Source: Candidatus Paceibacterota bacterium (GTDB lineage: Bacteria; Verrucomicrobiota; Verrucomicrobiia; Limisphaerales; UBA8199). From it: a DNA stretch of 64,000 nucleotides. Both the position numbers and the translations under genes were made by a program. Within the stretch, counting starts at the first letter, position 1; every line of letters starts with the position of its first letter. The notes beneath the pieces were generated by a model that did no database searches, was not told the origin of the DNA, and saw only the letters and a program-made list of their open reading frames with translations. Positions 36,337 through 44,485 of this stretch are shown here, in pieces. The DNA is taken from assembly GCA_035452965.1 (NCBI GenBank), contig DAOTCE010000005.1:1-64000 (forward strand), given 5' to 3'.

Positions 36337-37536
36337 TCAGATTTCCCTGGCAACGAGATTCGTGATTTCCTGTCCGATGGCCAGCGCCGCGGTGGCCGCC
36401 GGGCTGGGCGCGTTCAGGACGTGCAGCGCCCGCGGCCGATGCAACAGACAGAAATCCTGGACCAGGTTGCCGTCGGGGGACATCGCCTGGGCGCGCACGC
36501 CGGCGCCACCTGGCGCCAGGTCGCTCTCGCGGATTTCCGGCACCAGCTTCTGCAGCGATTCACAGAACAACCGTTTGCTGAACGACCGCCGCAGTTCCTC
36601 CCAGCTCATGCGTTTGTGCCTGGCCAGAAACCGCCACAAGCCCGGGAAGGTCAGCGCATCCCATACGTCAGCAACCTTCAAGTCGGTCTTGCGGTAGCCT
36701 TCGCGTGACAGAGCCAGCACGGCGTTGGGGCCAGCCTCTCTGCCGCCGTGAATCAGCCGCGTGAAATGAACGCCCAGAAACGGAAACTGGGGGTCCGGCA
36801 CCGGGTAAATCAGGTTGCGCACCAGGTGCTGCCGTTCCGGTTTGATCCCGTAATACTCGCCCCGAAAAGGCACAATGCGGACCTCCCGCTTCTCGCCCGC
36901 AAGCATGCTCAGCCGGTCGCAATGCAGCCCGGCGCAGTTAATCACGAAGTCGGCTGGATACTCTCCCTGGGTGCTCACGATCCGCCATTCGTTGTTCCGA
37001 AGCCGCAGTGCCGTAACCTTGGCGTTCAGCACGACCGATCCACCTTTGGCCTCGATTTCCTTTTGCAGCGCTTGGCAGACCCTTGCATAGTCCACAATGC
37101 CCTCCTGGGGCACGCTTAGCGCCGCAACCCCGCCCACGTGCGGCTCGATTTGGCGCATCTGTTCGTAGTTGAGCAGACGCAGTCCTTCCAGGCCGTTTTG
37201 CATTCCCCGTTCGTGGAGGTTATGCAGCCGGGGCAGTTCGGATAGGTTCGCCGCTACGACCAACTTGCCGCAGATCTCATGTGGCACTGCGTGCTTCTGG
37301 CAAAATGCCACCATTTCCCGTATGCCGGTCACAGCCAGCCGCGCCTTCAGCGAGCCCGGCTTGTAGTACAACCCGGAATGCAGAACTCCGCTGTTGTGCC
37401 CGCTTTGGTGCGCGCAGACCTGGCTTTCTTTCTCCAGCAAGGTAATTCGCGCGGCAGGGCAGCGGAGCGGCAACTTGTGCGCCGTGGCCAGACCCACAAC
37501 TCCTCCGCCGATGATAACGACACGTGTGGATGACAT
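36337..37536 (-). CDS. lhgO: L-2-hydroxyglutarate oxidase-like FAD oxidoreductase
   Basis: FAD-dependent oxidoreductase of the DAO fold, 399 residues. The dinucleotide loop is VVIIGGGVVGLATAHKL; SQVCAHQSGHNSGVLHSGLYYKPGSLKA, FRGEYYGIKP, PDPQFPFLGVHFTRLIHGG and the C-terminal NAPSPAATAALAIGQEI are hallmarks of LhgO, which oxidises L-2-hydroxyglutarate and passes electrons to the membrane pool. It is unusual that it lies inside a nucleotide-sugar operon between Fcl and an epimerase, 20 and 28 bases from its neighbours. It may oxidise an alternative 2-hydroxy acid or sugar here. Confidence 0.88.
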   Translation of the reverse strand: MSSTRVVIIGGGVVGLATAHKLPLRCPAARITLLEKESQVCAHQSGHNSGVLHSGLYYKPGSLKARLAVTGIREMVAFCQKHAVPHEICGKLVVAANLSELPRLHNLHERGMQNGLEGLRLLNYEQMRQIEPHVGGVAALSVPQEGIVDYARVCQALQKEIEAKGGSVVLNAKVTALRLRNNEWRIVSTQGEYPADFVINCAGLHCDRLSMLAGEKREVRIVPFRGEYYGIKPERQHLVRNLIYPVPDPQFPFLGVHFTRLIHGGREAGPNAVLALSREGYRKTDLKVADVWDALTFPGLWRFLARHKRMSWEELRRSFSKRLFCESLQKLVPEIRESDLAPGGAGVRAQAMSPDGNLVQDFCLLHRPRALHVLNAPSPAATAALAIGQEITNLVAREI

Positions 37537-37556
37537 AAGTGCGCCAGGATGAGGTT

Positions 37557-38492
37557 TCAGCCGGACCGCTTCACGAAGTCCTCGTAGGCAAGGCGGATGC
37601 CAGTTTCCAAGTTGACCTGGGGCTGCCAGCCCAGCGCAAGCAAGCGCGAGCTGTCCATGAGCTTGCGCGGCGTGCCGTCCGGTTTGCTCGTGTCCCAGAC
37701 GATTTCCCCCGCATAGCCAATGATCCGCTTAACGGTCTCTGTCAACGCCCGCACGCTTACTTCACTGCCGACGCCAACGTTGATGAACTGTTCTTCGCTG
37801 TAATTCTCCAGCAAGAACACGCAGGCCCGGGCCAGGTCGTCCGCATAGAGGAACTCGCGAAGCGGCGAGCCGGTGCCCCAGCAGGTGACCGTTGGAGCCG
37901 AGGCGACTTTGGCCTCATGGAACTTGCGGATGAGCGCAGGCAAGACGTGCGAGCTCTGCAAGTCGTAATTGTCATTTGGTCCGTACAAGTTGGTCGGCAT
38001 GGCGCTGATGAAATCGCAGCCATACTGACGGCGATAGGCCTGACACAGCTTGATGCCCGCGATCTTGGCGATGGCGTACCACTGGTTGGTTGGTTCCAGG
38101 GGACCGGTCAACAAATATTCCTCTTTCATCGGTTGCGGCGCCAGGCGCGGGTAGATGCAGGAACTGCCCAGGAACAGCAGCTTGCGCACCCCTGCTTCGT
38201 AAGCCCCGTGGATGAGGTTGTTCTGGATTTGAAGATTCTGGTAAAGAAACCCGGCCGGCTGGCGGTCGTTGGCCAGGATACCGCCGACTTTCGCCGCCGC
38301 GTCCACGACGTATTCGGGTTTCTCCTGCGCATAGAAACTGTGAACGGCAGCGCTGTCCAGCAGGTCCAGTTCGGCATGGGCGCGGCCAATGAGGCAGGTG
38401 AAGCCGCGCCGCTGAAGTTCGCGCCAAATTGCGCTGCCTGCCAGGCCACGGTGGCCGGCTACATAAATCCGGGCGTTTCGGGCTATTTCCAT
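37557..38492 (-). CDS. fcl: GDP-L-fucose synthase
   Basis: NADPH-dependent epimerase/reductase of the Fcl/WcaG family, which converts GDP-4-keto-6-deoxymannose to GDP-L-fucose. Visible: AGHRGLAGSAIWRELQ, the PEYVVDAAAKVGGI strand, LFLGSSCIYPRLAPQPMKEEYLL, the catalytic YAIAK in NQWYAIAKIAG, and FISAMPTNLYGPNDNYD. Length (311) is typical. It is the first gene of the four-gene operon. A GDP-mannose 4,6-dehydratase would be needed but is not in this window. Confidence 0.92.
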   Translation of the reverse strand: MEIARNARIYVAGHRGLAGSAIWRELQRRGFTCLIGRAHAELDLLDSAAVHSFYAQEKPEYVVDAAAKVGGILANDRQPAGFLYQNLQIQNNLIHGAYEAGVRKLLFLGSSCIYPRLAPQPMKEEYLLTGPLEPTNQWYAIAKIAGIKLCQAYRRQYGCDFISAMPTNLYGPNDNYDLQSSHVLPALIRKFHEAKVASAPTVTCWGTGSPLREFLYADDLARACVFLLENYSEEQFINVGVGSEVSVRALTETVKRIIGYAGEIVWDTSKPDGTPRKLMDSSRLLALGWQPQVNLETGIRLAYEDFVKRSG

Positions 38493-38625
38493 CGGCTAAG
38501 CAATAAGACAATACGCCATGGGAAACAAGCAGTGACTCGGGCAATCCGCTCATGGCACAGGGGCAACGATGGGGTCCGATGGGGTCTTGCCAAACGTGAC
38601 TGCATGCTGCATTCTAGCTCCCGAT

Positions 38626-39435
38626 ATGAAAAATCGCATTGGGATTATCGTTTTGATTCTGGTTTTGGTGTGCGTCGGGCTTGGGATTGCGTTGATCGCC
38701 ATCAAGAAACAGGCAACGGAGCAGCAGCGCGAATTGACCGACAAGAACGGCGCACTGTCGAATAGTTTGGTGCAGGCCCACGATGAGCTCGATCGGACAA
38801 GGCAAGCCAATGCCCTGCTCGAAAGCGATCGGGAGCAACGCAGGAAGGAATTCGAGGCGCTGACGAACAATTATACGCGGGTCCTCGGCAGTCTAGCCCA
38901 GGTTTCCAACAGCCTTGTTAATACTGAGGTTGCGCTCAAGACCAGCCAGGAGGAAACTGCCAAGCGTGATGCCAAGATCGCGGACCTGGAGGCGCAGAAT
39001 CAAGCCCTCGACAAGCAGGCTGTTGACCTGAGCACCGCCATCACGAATCTGACTCAGCAGATTGAGGAGACCAGGCGCAAGCTGGCGACTTCGGAGGGCG
39101 AGAAGGGTTTTCTGGAGAAAGAACTGAAACGACTTATGGCTGAAAAGTCGGAGCTGGAACGGCAGTTCAACGACTTGACCGTGCTGCGCGCACAAGTCTC
39201 GAAATTGAAGGAAGAGCTTTCGGTTGCCCGCAGGCTCGAGTGGATTCGCCAAGGCCTATTCGCCAGCACCGAGCAGAAAGGCGCGCAGAAGCTAATGCGC
39301 ACAACGGCCCTGACGCCGGCCAAGACTCCCAAAGCCACTTATGATCTCAACGTGGAGGTCAGCGCCGACGGTTCGGTCAAGGTCATACCGCCCTTGACCA
39401 ATCGTCCGGCGGCGACTCCTCCGCCGGCCAAATGA
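38626..39435 (+). CDS. Membrane-anchored coiled-coil protein
   Basis: Protein of 269 residues from the ATG at 38626: one N-terminal membrane helix (IGIIVLILVLVCVGLGIALIAI), a long coiled coil (about 28-205, rich in Gln, Glu and Lys heptads), and a short C-terminal segment with ATYDLNVEVSADGSVKVIP and a Pro/Ala tail. No enzyme motif. Its stop overlaps the moaA start (ATGA at 39432), so the two are translationally coupled, though no functional link is evident. A periplasmic scaffold is possible. Confidence 0.72.
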   Translation: MKNRIGIIVLILVLVCVGLGIALIAIKKQATEQQRELTDKNGALSNSLVQAHDELDRTRQANALLESDREQRRKEFEALTNNYTRVLGSLAQVSNSLVNTEVALKTSQEETAKRDAKIADLEAQNQALDKQAVDLSTAITNLTQQIEETRRKLATSEGEKGFLEKELKRLMAEKSELERQFNDLTVLRAQVSKLKEELSVARRLEWIRQGLFASTEQKGAQKLMRTTALTPAKTPKATYDLNVEVSADGSVKVIPPLTNRPAATPPPAK

Positions 39436-40490
39436 CCGGGGCCGGGCGGCTCATTGACTCGCAGGGGCGCGTCCTGCGCGACCTGCGGGTGAGCGTCACG
39501 GACCGGTGTAATTTCCGCTGCCTGTACTGCCTGCCGGAAACAGAGGCTGCGCGGAACTTTTACCGCGGCCACTGGGCGAATCTACCCAACCCGGCGCCGA
39601 TCCTGCAGCAATGGGTCCCCAAGACCCACATTCTTGCGTTCGAGGAGATTGAGCGGGTTATCCGCCTGGCGGTCAGTCTCGGAATTCAGAAAGTCCGACT
39701 GACCGGCGGTGAACCCCTTCTGCGGCACGACGTGGAGTCCCTGGTCGGACGCGTGGCGAGGATTCCGGGCGTTGGCGACCTGGCGCTGACCACCAATGGC
39801 ATGCTTTTTGCCCAGAAGGGCCCCGCGCTGCGTGAGGCCGGCCTCCGCAGAGTCAGCTTCAGTCTGGATTCACTGGTGCGCGACAACTTCAGGAAGATCA
39901 CCGGCCGCGATGGTCTTGAGGAGGTCTTGGGCAGCATCAGCCTGGCCCAGGAACTGGGTCTGCGCCCGGTCAAAGTTAACGCGGTGATCATCCGCGGGCT
40001 CAACGATCATGAGATTGAAGGGCTGGCGGAATTCGCGCGGGAGCGCCAACTAAGCTTGCGCTTCATTGAGTTCATGCCGCTCGACTCCGCGCGCGCCTGG
40101 CTCAAGGAGATGGTGGTGCCCGGTCACGAGGTCCTGGCCCGCCTCCGAGCGCGGTTCGACTTGCGCCCGGTCGCGTCCGATAATCTTTCCGCGACCGCCA
40201 AGCGCTGGGCATTCCCTGATGGCCGCGGCGAGGTTGGCATCATTGCGCCGGTCAGCGAGCCCTTTTGCGGCCACTGTAATCGCATCCGACTGACCGCGGA
40301 CGGCAAGGTGCGGACCTGTCTGTTCAGCGTGACGGAGCACGATTTGCGCTCTCTTTTGCGAGGCGGGGCTTCCGACGAGGAGATTGCCGACTGGCTCAAG
40401 GCTGTGGTTTGGCAGAAGGAGGCTCGGCATCACATTGGCGAGCCCGAGTTTGTGCCCCCGCCGCGGTCTATGAGCTGTATAGGCGGATAA
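39432..40490 (+). CDS. moaA: GTP 3',8-cyclase MoaA
   Basis: Radical SAM enzyme that converts GTP to the cyclic intermediate of molybdenum cofactor synthesis. The first cluster is at CNFRCLYC after RVSVTDR; KVRLTGGEPLLRHDV is the SAM-associated strand; the second cluster is CGHCNRIRLTADGKVRTC; the tail ends in the expected GG. The 352 residues include an insertion after CLYCLPE (about residues 35-65) relative to the short E. coli form. It is coupled to the upstream coiled-coil gene. Other moa genes are outside the window. Confidence 0.94.
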   Translation: MTGAGRLIDSQGRVLRDLRVSVTDRCNFRCLYCLPETEAARNFYRGHWANLPNPAPILQQWVPKTHILAFEEIERVIRLAVSLGIQKVRLTGGEPLLRHDVESLVGRVARIPGVGDLALTTNGMLFAQKGPALREAGLRRVSFSLDSLVRDNFRKITGRDGLEEVLGSISLAQELGLRPVKVNAVIIRGLNDHEIEGLAEFARERQLSLRFIEFMPLDSARAWLKEMVVPGHEVLARLRARFDLRPVASDNLSATAKRWAFPDGRGEVGIIAPVSEPFCGHCNRIRLTADGKVRTCLFSVTEHDLRSLLRGGASDEEIADWLKAVVWQKEARHHIGEPEFVPPPRSMSCIGG

Positions 40491-40549
40491 GGAGAGCGGC
40501 GCCACATTCCTTGACCCCGTCACGCCAGCCGATTATTTACATACCAGTT

Positions 40550-40900
40550 ATGCCGACCTATGAATACATCTGCGAGAAGTGCGGGCACCAGTTTGAGAAG
40601 TTTCAACCGATTTCGGCCGCCCCGCTGACCGTTTGCCCGGAAGACTCGTGCGCACAGAAGCGCTGGGGTAAAGGCAAGGTAAAACGCGCCATTGGCGCAG
40701 GCGCGGGCTTAATATTTAAGGGCAGCGGTTTCTATATTACCGATTACCGGAGCGACAAGTATAAGGAAGCCGCCAAGAAGGAGTCCGCCCCCGCGAGTTC
40801 CTCCAGCGGGACCGAGAAGCCTGCCTCAAACCAGGGTGGCAAGCCGGCACCGGCCAAGTCGCCGAGCAAGCAATCCAAAGCTCCCGCAGAGAAGAAGTGA
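40550..40900 (+). CDS. FmdB-type zinc-ribbon protein
   Basis: Small protein of 116 residues beginning MPTYEYICEKCGHQFEKFQ at the ATG at 40550; a longer upstream frame overlaps moaA and is rejected. Zinc ligands are Cys8 and Cys11 in CEKC and Cys29 and Cys34 in CPEDSC, the second pair having four residues between rather than the usual two. KRAIGAGAGLIFKGSGFYITDYRSDKYKEA is typical of FmdB putative regulatory proteins. The tail is low-complexity Pro/Ala/Lys. Role unknown. Confidence 0.85.
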   Translation: MPTYEYICEKCGHQFEKFQPISAAPLTVCPEDSCAQKRWGKGKVKRAIGAGAGLIFKGSGFYITDYRSDKYKEAAKKESAPASSSSGTEKPASNQGGKPAPAKSPSKQSKAPAEKK

Positions 40901-41005
40901 TGCGCTCCGGACCACCAGGCCGACGATGGGGTTCGACGGATCAGGGGCATGGTTGATGCGCTAGTTTGGAGTTGGATTTCTGACGAGGACAACTGACGGC
41001 CGCGA

Positions 41006-42400
41006 ATGACAAAGCAGGTTCAAGCCGGACATAGGCTTGGGGCGGTGCTGGCAGCCACGGCGGCGCTAGGCCTGGGTGCTTTGCGGAGCGAAGCCAGCGC
41101 GCCGGTTTCGCCGACTGGTCTGGTTTCGGCACGGAGCCAATCCGGCCAATTCATGGTATATGCCGGGCGTTCTCCCGGTTCCATTCCACCCATCCTGGAG
41201 GTAGCGAAGAGCCAGGGTTACGTTCAGCTGGAGCCGACCCTGGTGGCGGTGTCATGCGAGCGCATTAAACAGATTCTTCTGCGCGAGCTGGATGCCACGG
41301 CGCCGTGGCGTGGAACGATTTACCTGGCGCTCTATCCCGCCCGGTCTGCCAGCGACACCATCACGATCACTGCGGAGCGGTTCACCACTGGCTGGCAATA
41401 TAAGCTTGATATGCCAGATGTGGTTGAGCGCACCCGGTATGTGCGGTCAATTGTGCAAATGTTGCTGACTGAGATGGCCAATCGCAAGGCCCGGGCTCAC
41501 GCTGCGGAGATCCCGCTTTGGCTCAGCGAAGGCTTCACCCAACTGCTGCTGGACTCCAGCGCCGAGGAGATCATCCTCGCCCCGCCCACGGAGAGCGCTC
41601 GCGGCGTCAGTCTTAGCGCCACTCAGAGCAACGCCCGTCGTTCAACCCTGACGGAACAAGTCCAGAAGAAGCTGCGCGGGCGCTCGCCACTGAGTTTCGA
41701 TGACTTGAGCTGGCCCGCCGAAGATCAACTATCCGGCGACGCCGGCGACCTTTACTCCGGCAGCGCCCAACTGTTTGTGGGCGAACTGCTCCGCATGCCG
41801 GATGGCCGGGCCAATCTCCGCGCAATGCTCGACCGGCTGCCGCAATATCTCAACTGGCAGTTTGCCTTTTTGGAGGCCTTTCGCGTTCACTTCGGACGCG
41901 CGCTGGACGTGGAAAAGTGGTGGGCTCTGTCCCGGGCGCAAGTGAACGCGCGCGATCCGACCCAAACGTGGCCGCTGGAGGAAAGCTGGCAGAAACTGGA
42001 CCAGTCCATCCACTTCGCCATCCAGGTCCGCACCGGCACCAACGAGCTGCCGCTGCACGCCAGCGTTTCGCTGCAGACGATCATCCGGGAATGGGATCCA
42101 ATGCGGCAGACCCCGGCGCTCCAAGGCGTCCTGCGCGATCTGGAATTGCTTGGGCTGCGGATGGCCCCCGAGTTAATCGGTCTGGTGCAGGATTATCATG
42201 GGGTCATCGCAACCTACCTGCAGCAACGCGATCGCAGCGGGGCGGTGCTCCCCTTTGTCCGAAAGGCAAGCCGGCGCCGGGCGGCCGAGGCAGCCGTCCA
42301 ACAGTTGGATGCATTGGACGCCCGTCGCCAGGCTCTGCGCCCCGCGCCTAAACCAATCGACGCCGCTTCGCCTGCCGAAACGCCTGCTACCCCTCGCTGA
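41006..42400 (+). CDS. Exported gluzincin-like protein lacking zinc histidines
   Basis: Secreted or periplasmic protein of 464 residues with a signal peptide (LGAVLAATAALGLGALRSEASA). The middle resembles the peptidase-MA gluzincin fold, with an IPLWLSEG segment (Glu175) where the third zinc ligand usually sits. The usual HExxH helix, however, reads TEMAN (155-159), keeping the Glu but losing both His. It is therefore probably a non-catalytic pseudo-peptidase. The C-terminal part is helical and ends in a Pro/Ala-rich tail. Function unknown. Confidence 0.65.
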   Translation: MTKQVQAGHRLGAVLAATAALGLGALRSEASAPVSPTGLVSARSQSGQFMVYAGRSPGSIPPILEVAKSQGYVQLEPTLVAVSCERIKQILLRELDATAPWRGTIYLALYPARSASDTITITAERFTTGWQYKLDMPDVVERTRYVRSIVQMLLTEMANRKARAHAAEIPLWLSEGFTQLLLDSSAEEIILAPPTESARGVSLSATQSNARRSTLTEQVQKKLRGRSPLSFDDLSWPAEDQLSGDAGDLYSGSAQLFVGELLRMPDGRANLRAMLDRLPQYLNWQFAFLEAFRVHFGRALDVEKWWALSRAQVNARDPTQTWPLEESWQKLDQSIHFAIQVRTGTNELPLHASVSLQTIIREWDPMRQTPALQGVLRDLELLGLRMAPELIGLVQDYHGVIATYLQQRDRSGAVLPFVRKASRRRAAEAAVQQLDALDARRQALRPAPKPIDAASPAETPATPR

Positions 42401-42454
42401 TACCGGCCTGCAGGGTTGGCGCAGAGTCCTGCGGGGGTCTTGCAGCCTGCTGAG

Positions 42455-43969
42455 CTATTTCTCGGGGAAGACCATTTCCGCCACAAACGTCTCCTGGAAG
42501 CTTGCATCGTCATTCAGCGAGAGGTGCTTAATTCTGGCCAGGATATCGGGATAGGCGCCGTCTTGCTGCTCCAGCCCGAACAGCGCCAGTTTGGCTCCCA
42601 GCAGTGCCGTGTTGCCCGCTGGTCTGATTTTGTCTGCGGCGAAATCCAACAGTCCGATTCGCCGCGCGCTGTCATGATTGATATAATTGCCGAACGCCCC
42701 GGCCAGCGATACGTGCTTGAGGGCATCCTTCGTCGCGCCCCACCGATCGAGCAGGATGCGCAAGCCCGCGGCAATCGCGCCTTTGGCTAATTGTAGCTCC
42801 CGCACGTCCCATTGGCTGAGGGAAACCGACCCCGCCAGCGCGAGCGAATCGCCTTGGGTCATCCGTCCCTTGGGTGATATCCAACCCAAGTCCAGCCCTG
42901 CCGCCACCGCATCCACGAGTCCGCTTCCACAAAGCCCCCGTGGCGCAACATCGCCCAGCACATGGCAATGCAGCCGGCCTTCCTGCACGTGGACTTCCGA
43001 AATGGCGCCGGTTGCCGCCCGCATGCCCATCGAGATGCGCGCCCCTTCAAACGCCGGCCCCGCCGCCGTGGATGCGCACAGCATGCGCTCCCGGTTGCCC
43101 ACCACGATCTCACCGTTCGTTCCCAAGTCAATCAACGCAGCCAACTGGTCGCCTTCGTGCAACTTCGTCGCCAGCAGACCCGCCAAGATGTCGCTGCCGA
43201 CGAATCCGCCGAGGCAGGGCAGGAACCGCACTGCCGGATTCCCGGGCAAATGCCAGGCCAGTTGAGCGGCGTCGAACATCTGCAAGCCCGGCGAAACCGG
43301 CTCGAACGGGTAATGCGAAAGCGGTTCGAGGCTCACGCCGCAGAACAAATGGTGCATCACAGTATTGCCGACCAGCACCACATTTCTGACTTCATGTTCG
43401 CTGGGTGAGGCCACCATCACCAATTCGCGCGCCAGGCTGCCGATTTGCCGGCGAACCAGGTTCTGCAATATGTGCTGGCTTTGGCCGGCCACGGCAAACT
43501 CGACACGGCTCATGATATCCGCGCCGTGCCTGGCCTGCGCGTTCAGCGCGGCGCGCACGCCCAGCACGCGGCCGGTCTGCAGATCCACCAATTGTGCCAC
43601 AATCGTGGTAGTGCCCAGGTCAACCGCGATGCCTAGTCCCTCCTGCGGCGTGAAGGCAAACACCGAATCGTCGGTGAGAATAGCCGCCTCCCATTGGGCC
43701 AGTTCGATCTTCAAGTCGCCTAGTGCCTGACTGCGACATGCCAGCCGCCAGCCCTCGGCCAATTCTGGTTCGGTGAGCTTCTGTCTCTCCTCTGGAGTAA
43801 TCGGCAGTGTTCCGCCCAGCACCTTGATCCGGCAGCCCTTGCATTGCCCCCGTCCGCCGCACGGGAATTCGACCCCCTGTGCGAAGAGCACGTCCTGCAA
43901 GGCTGTGCCGCGTTTGACCCGCAGCACCTTGCCATGTGGCAGCAGCTCGATTTTGATGAAATCCCTCAT
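42455..43969 (-). CDS. ASKHA-type corrinoid-protein reductive activator-like
   Basis: Protein of 504 residues: an N-terminal 2Fe-2S ferredoxin domain (CGGRGQCKGC, with a fourth Cys in RLACRSQ), then an ASKHA ATPase-like DUF4445 domain with LGIAVDLGTTTIVAQLVDL, NVVLVGNTVMHHLFCG and AALIDLGTNGEIVV. This layout is that of ATP-dependent activators that re-reduce corrinoid proteins of methyltransferase systems (RamA and RACo types). No corrinoid protein or methyltransferase is in the window, so the partner must be elsewhere. Its role here is inferred from family only. Confidence 0.87.
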   Translation of the reverse strand: MRDFIKIELLPHGKVLRVKRGTALQDVLFAQGVEFPCGGRGQCKGCRIKVLGGTLPITPEERQKLTEPELAEGWRLACRSQALGDLKIELAQWEAAILTDDSVFAFTPQEGLGIAVDLGTTTIVAQLVDLQTGRVLGVRAALNAQARHGADIMSRVEFAVAGQSQHILQNLVRRQIGSLARELVMVASPSEHEVRNVVLVGNTVMHHLFCGVSLEPLSHYPFEPVSPGLQMFDAAQLAWHLPGNPAVRFLPCLGGFVGSDILAGLLATKLHEGDQLAALIDLGTNGEIVVGNRERMLCASTAAGPAFEGARISMGMRAATGAISEVHVQEGRLHCHVLGDVAPRGLCGSGLVDAVAAGLDLGWISPKGRMTQGDSLALAGSVSLSQWDVRELQLAKGAIAAGLRILLDRWGATKDALKHVSLAGAFGNYINHDSARRIGLLDFAADKIRPAGNTALLGAKLALFGLEQQDGAYPDILARIKHLSLNDDASFQETFVAEMVFPEK

Positions 43970-44002
43970 TACGCTCTGCTAGGGCCCATTTCCCCAACCA
44001 GA

Positions 44003-44046
44003 GCAGCCGCCGACGTTAGTCGGCGCCGACTGGCGTTGGCGGCTGC
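44003..44046. repeat. Long near-perfect hairpin
   Basis: gcagccgccgacg (44003-44015) pairs with cgttggcggctgc (44034-44046) with one G.T pair, and the interior agtcggc/gccgact (44018-44031) is a perfect palindrome, so the whole 44 bases fold. It lies just upstream of the minus-strand ASKHA gene start and before the SRP RNA. It resembles REP-type repeats and the stem at 2661-2680. A role as a terminator is unlikely as no T-run follows. Confidence 0.7.
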
Positions 44047-44316
44047 GCCCTGTAGGCGGCGCGTGCCAAGTGTCAGGTATCCGGACAGGGCTGTCATAAA
44101 TTCAGCAATGCGTGCGTTAGATTAGCTGGCGCCCAAGGCGCATTCGAGAGAATTCAAGCACTTGGCTCTTGCCCGGGCGCACCTCACTCATCGGAGCGCA
44201 GGAATAGCCGTGCCCTCCTGGGCTTCATGCATAGGCGTTGTGTGCGCAACACGGGTAACAAATTCGGGTAACAATTTGGCCTTGAAGCGGTGGGGGCGAT
44301 GGGGCAGATTTGAGGC

Positions 44317-44410
44317 TGCCAGGGCCCATGGACTGTGGACTTACGAACCCCGCCAGGGCCGGAAGGCAGCAACGGCAGTCTGCTCCGCATCTGCCGTGGT
44401 CACCCTGGCA
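44317..44410 (+). ncRNA. ffs: Signal recognition particle RNA, small bacterial type
   Basis: The apical part of the 4.5S SRP RNA is recognisable: a GCCAGGGCCGGAAGGCAGCA segment (44352-44371), close to the conserved CAGGUCCGGAAGGAAGCAGC that binds Ffh. The ends pair: tgccaggg (44317-44324) with ccctggca (44403-44410), giving about 94 nt. A short T-run (cttttc) follows. It lies about 75 bases upstream of dnaX, the classical ffs-dnaX-ybaB-recR neighbourhood. Ends are approximate. Confidence 0.88.
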
Positions 44411-44485
44411 CTTTTCGAATTCAGAAGGCAGAACGCAGCAGGCGGAGAGTCAAGACCGCCTCTGCGCTGAGCCGTCGGCTGTTGT

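Noticed and set aside
44317..44410. Possible tRNA or riboswitch ahead of dnaX
   Set aside because: The GCCAGGGCCGGAAGGCAGCA segment and pairing ends fit SRP RNA better.
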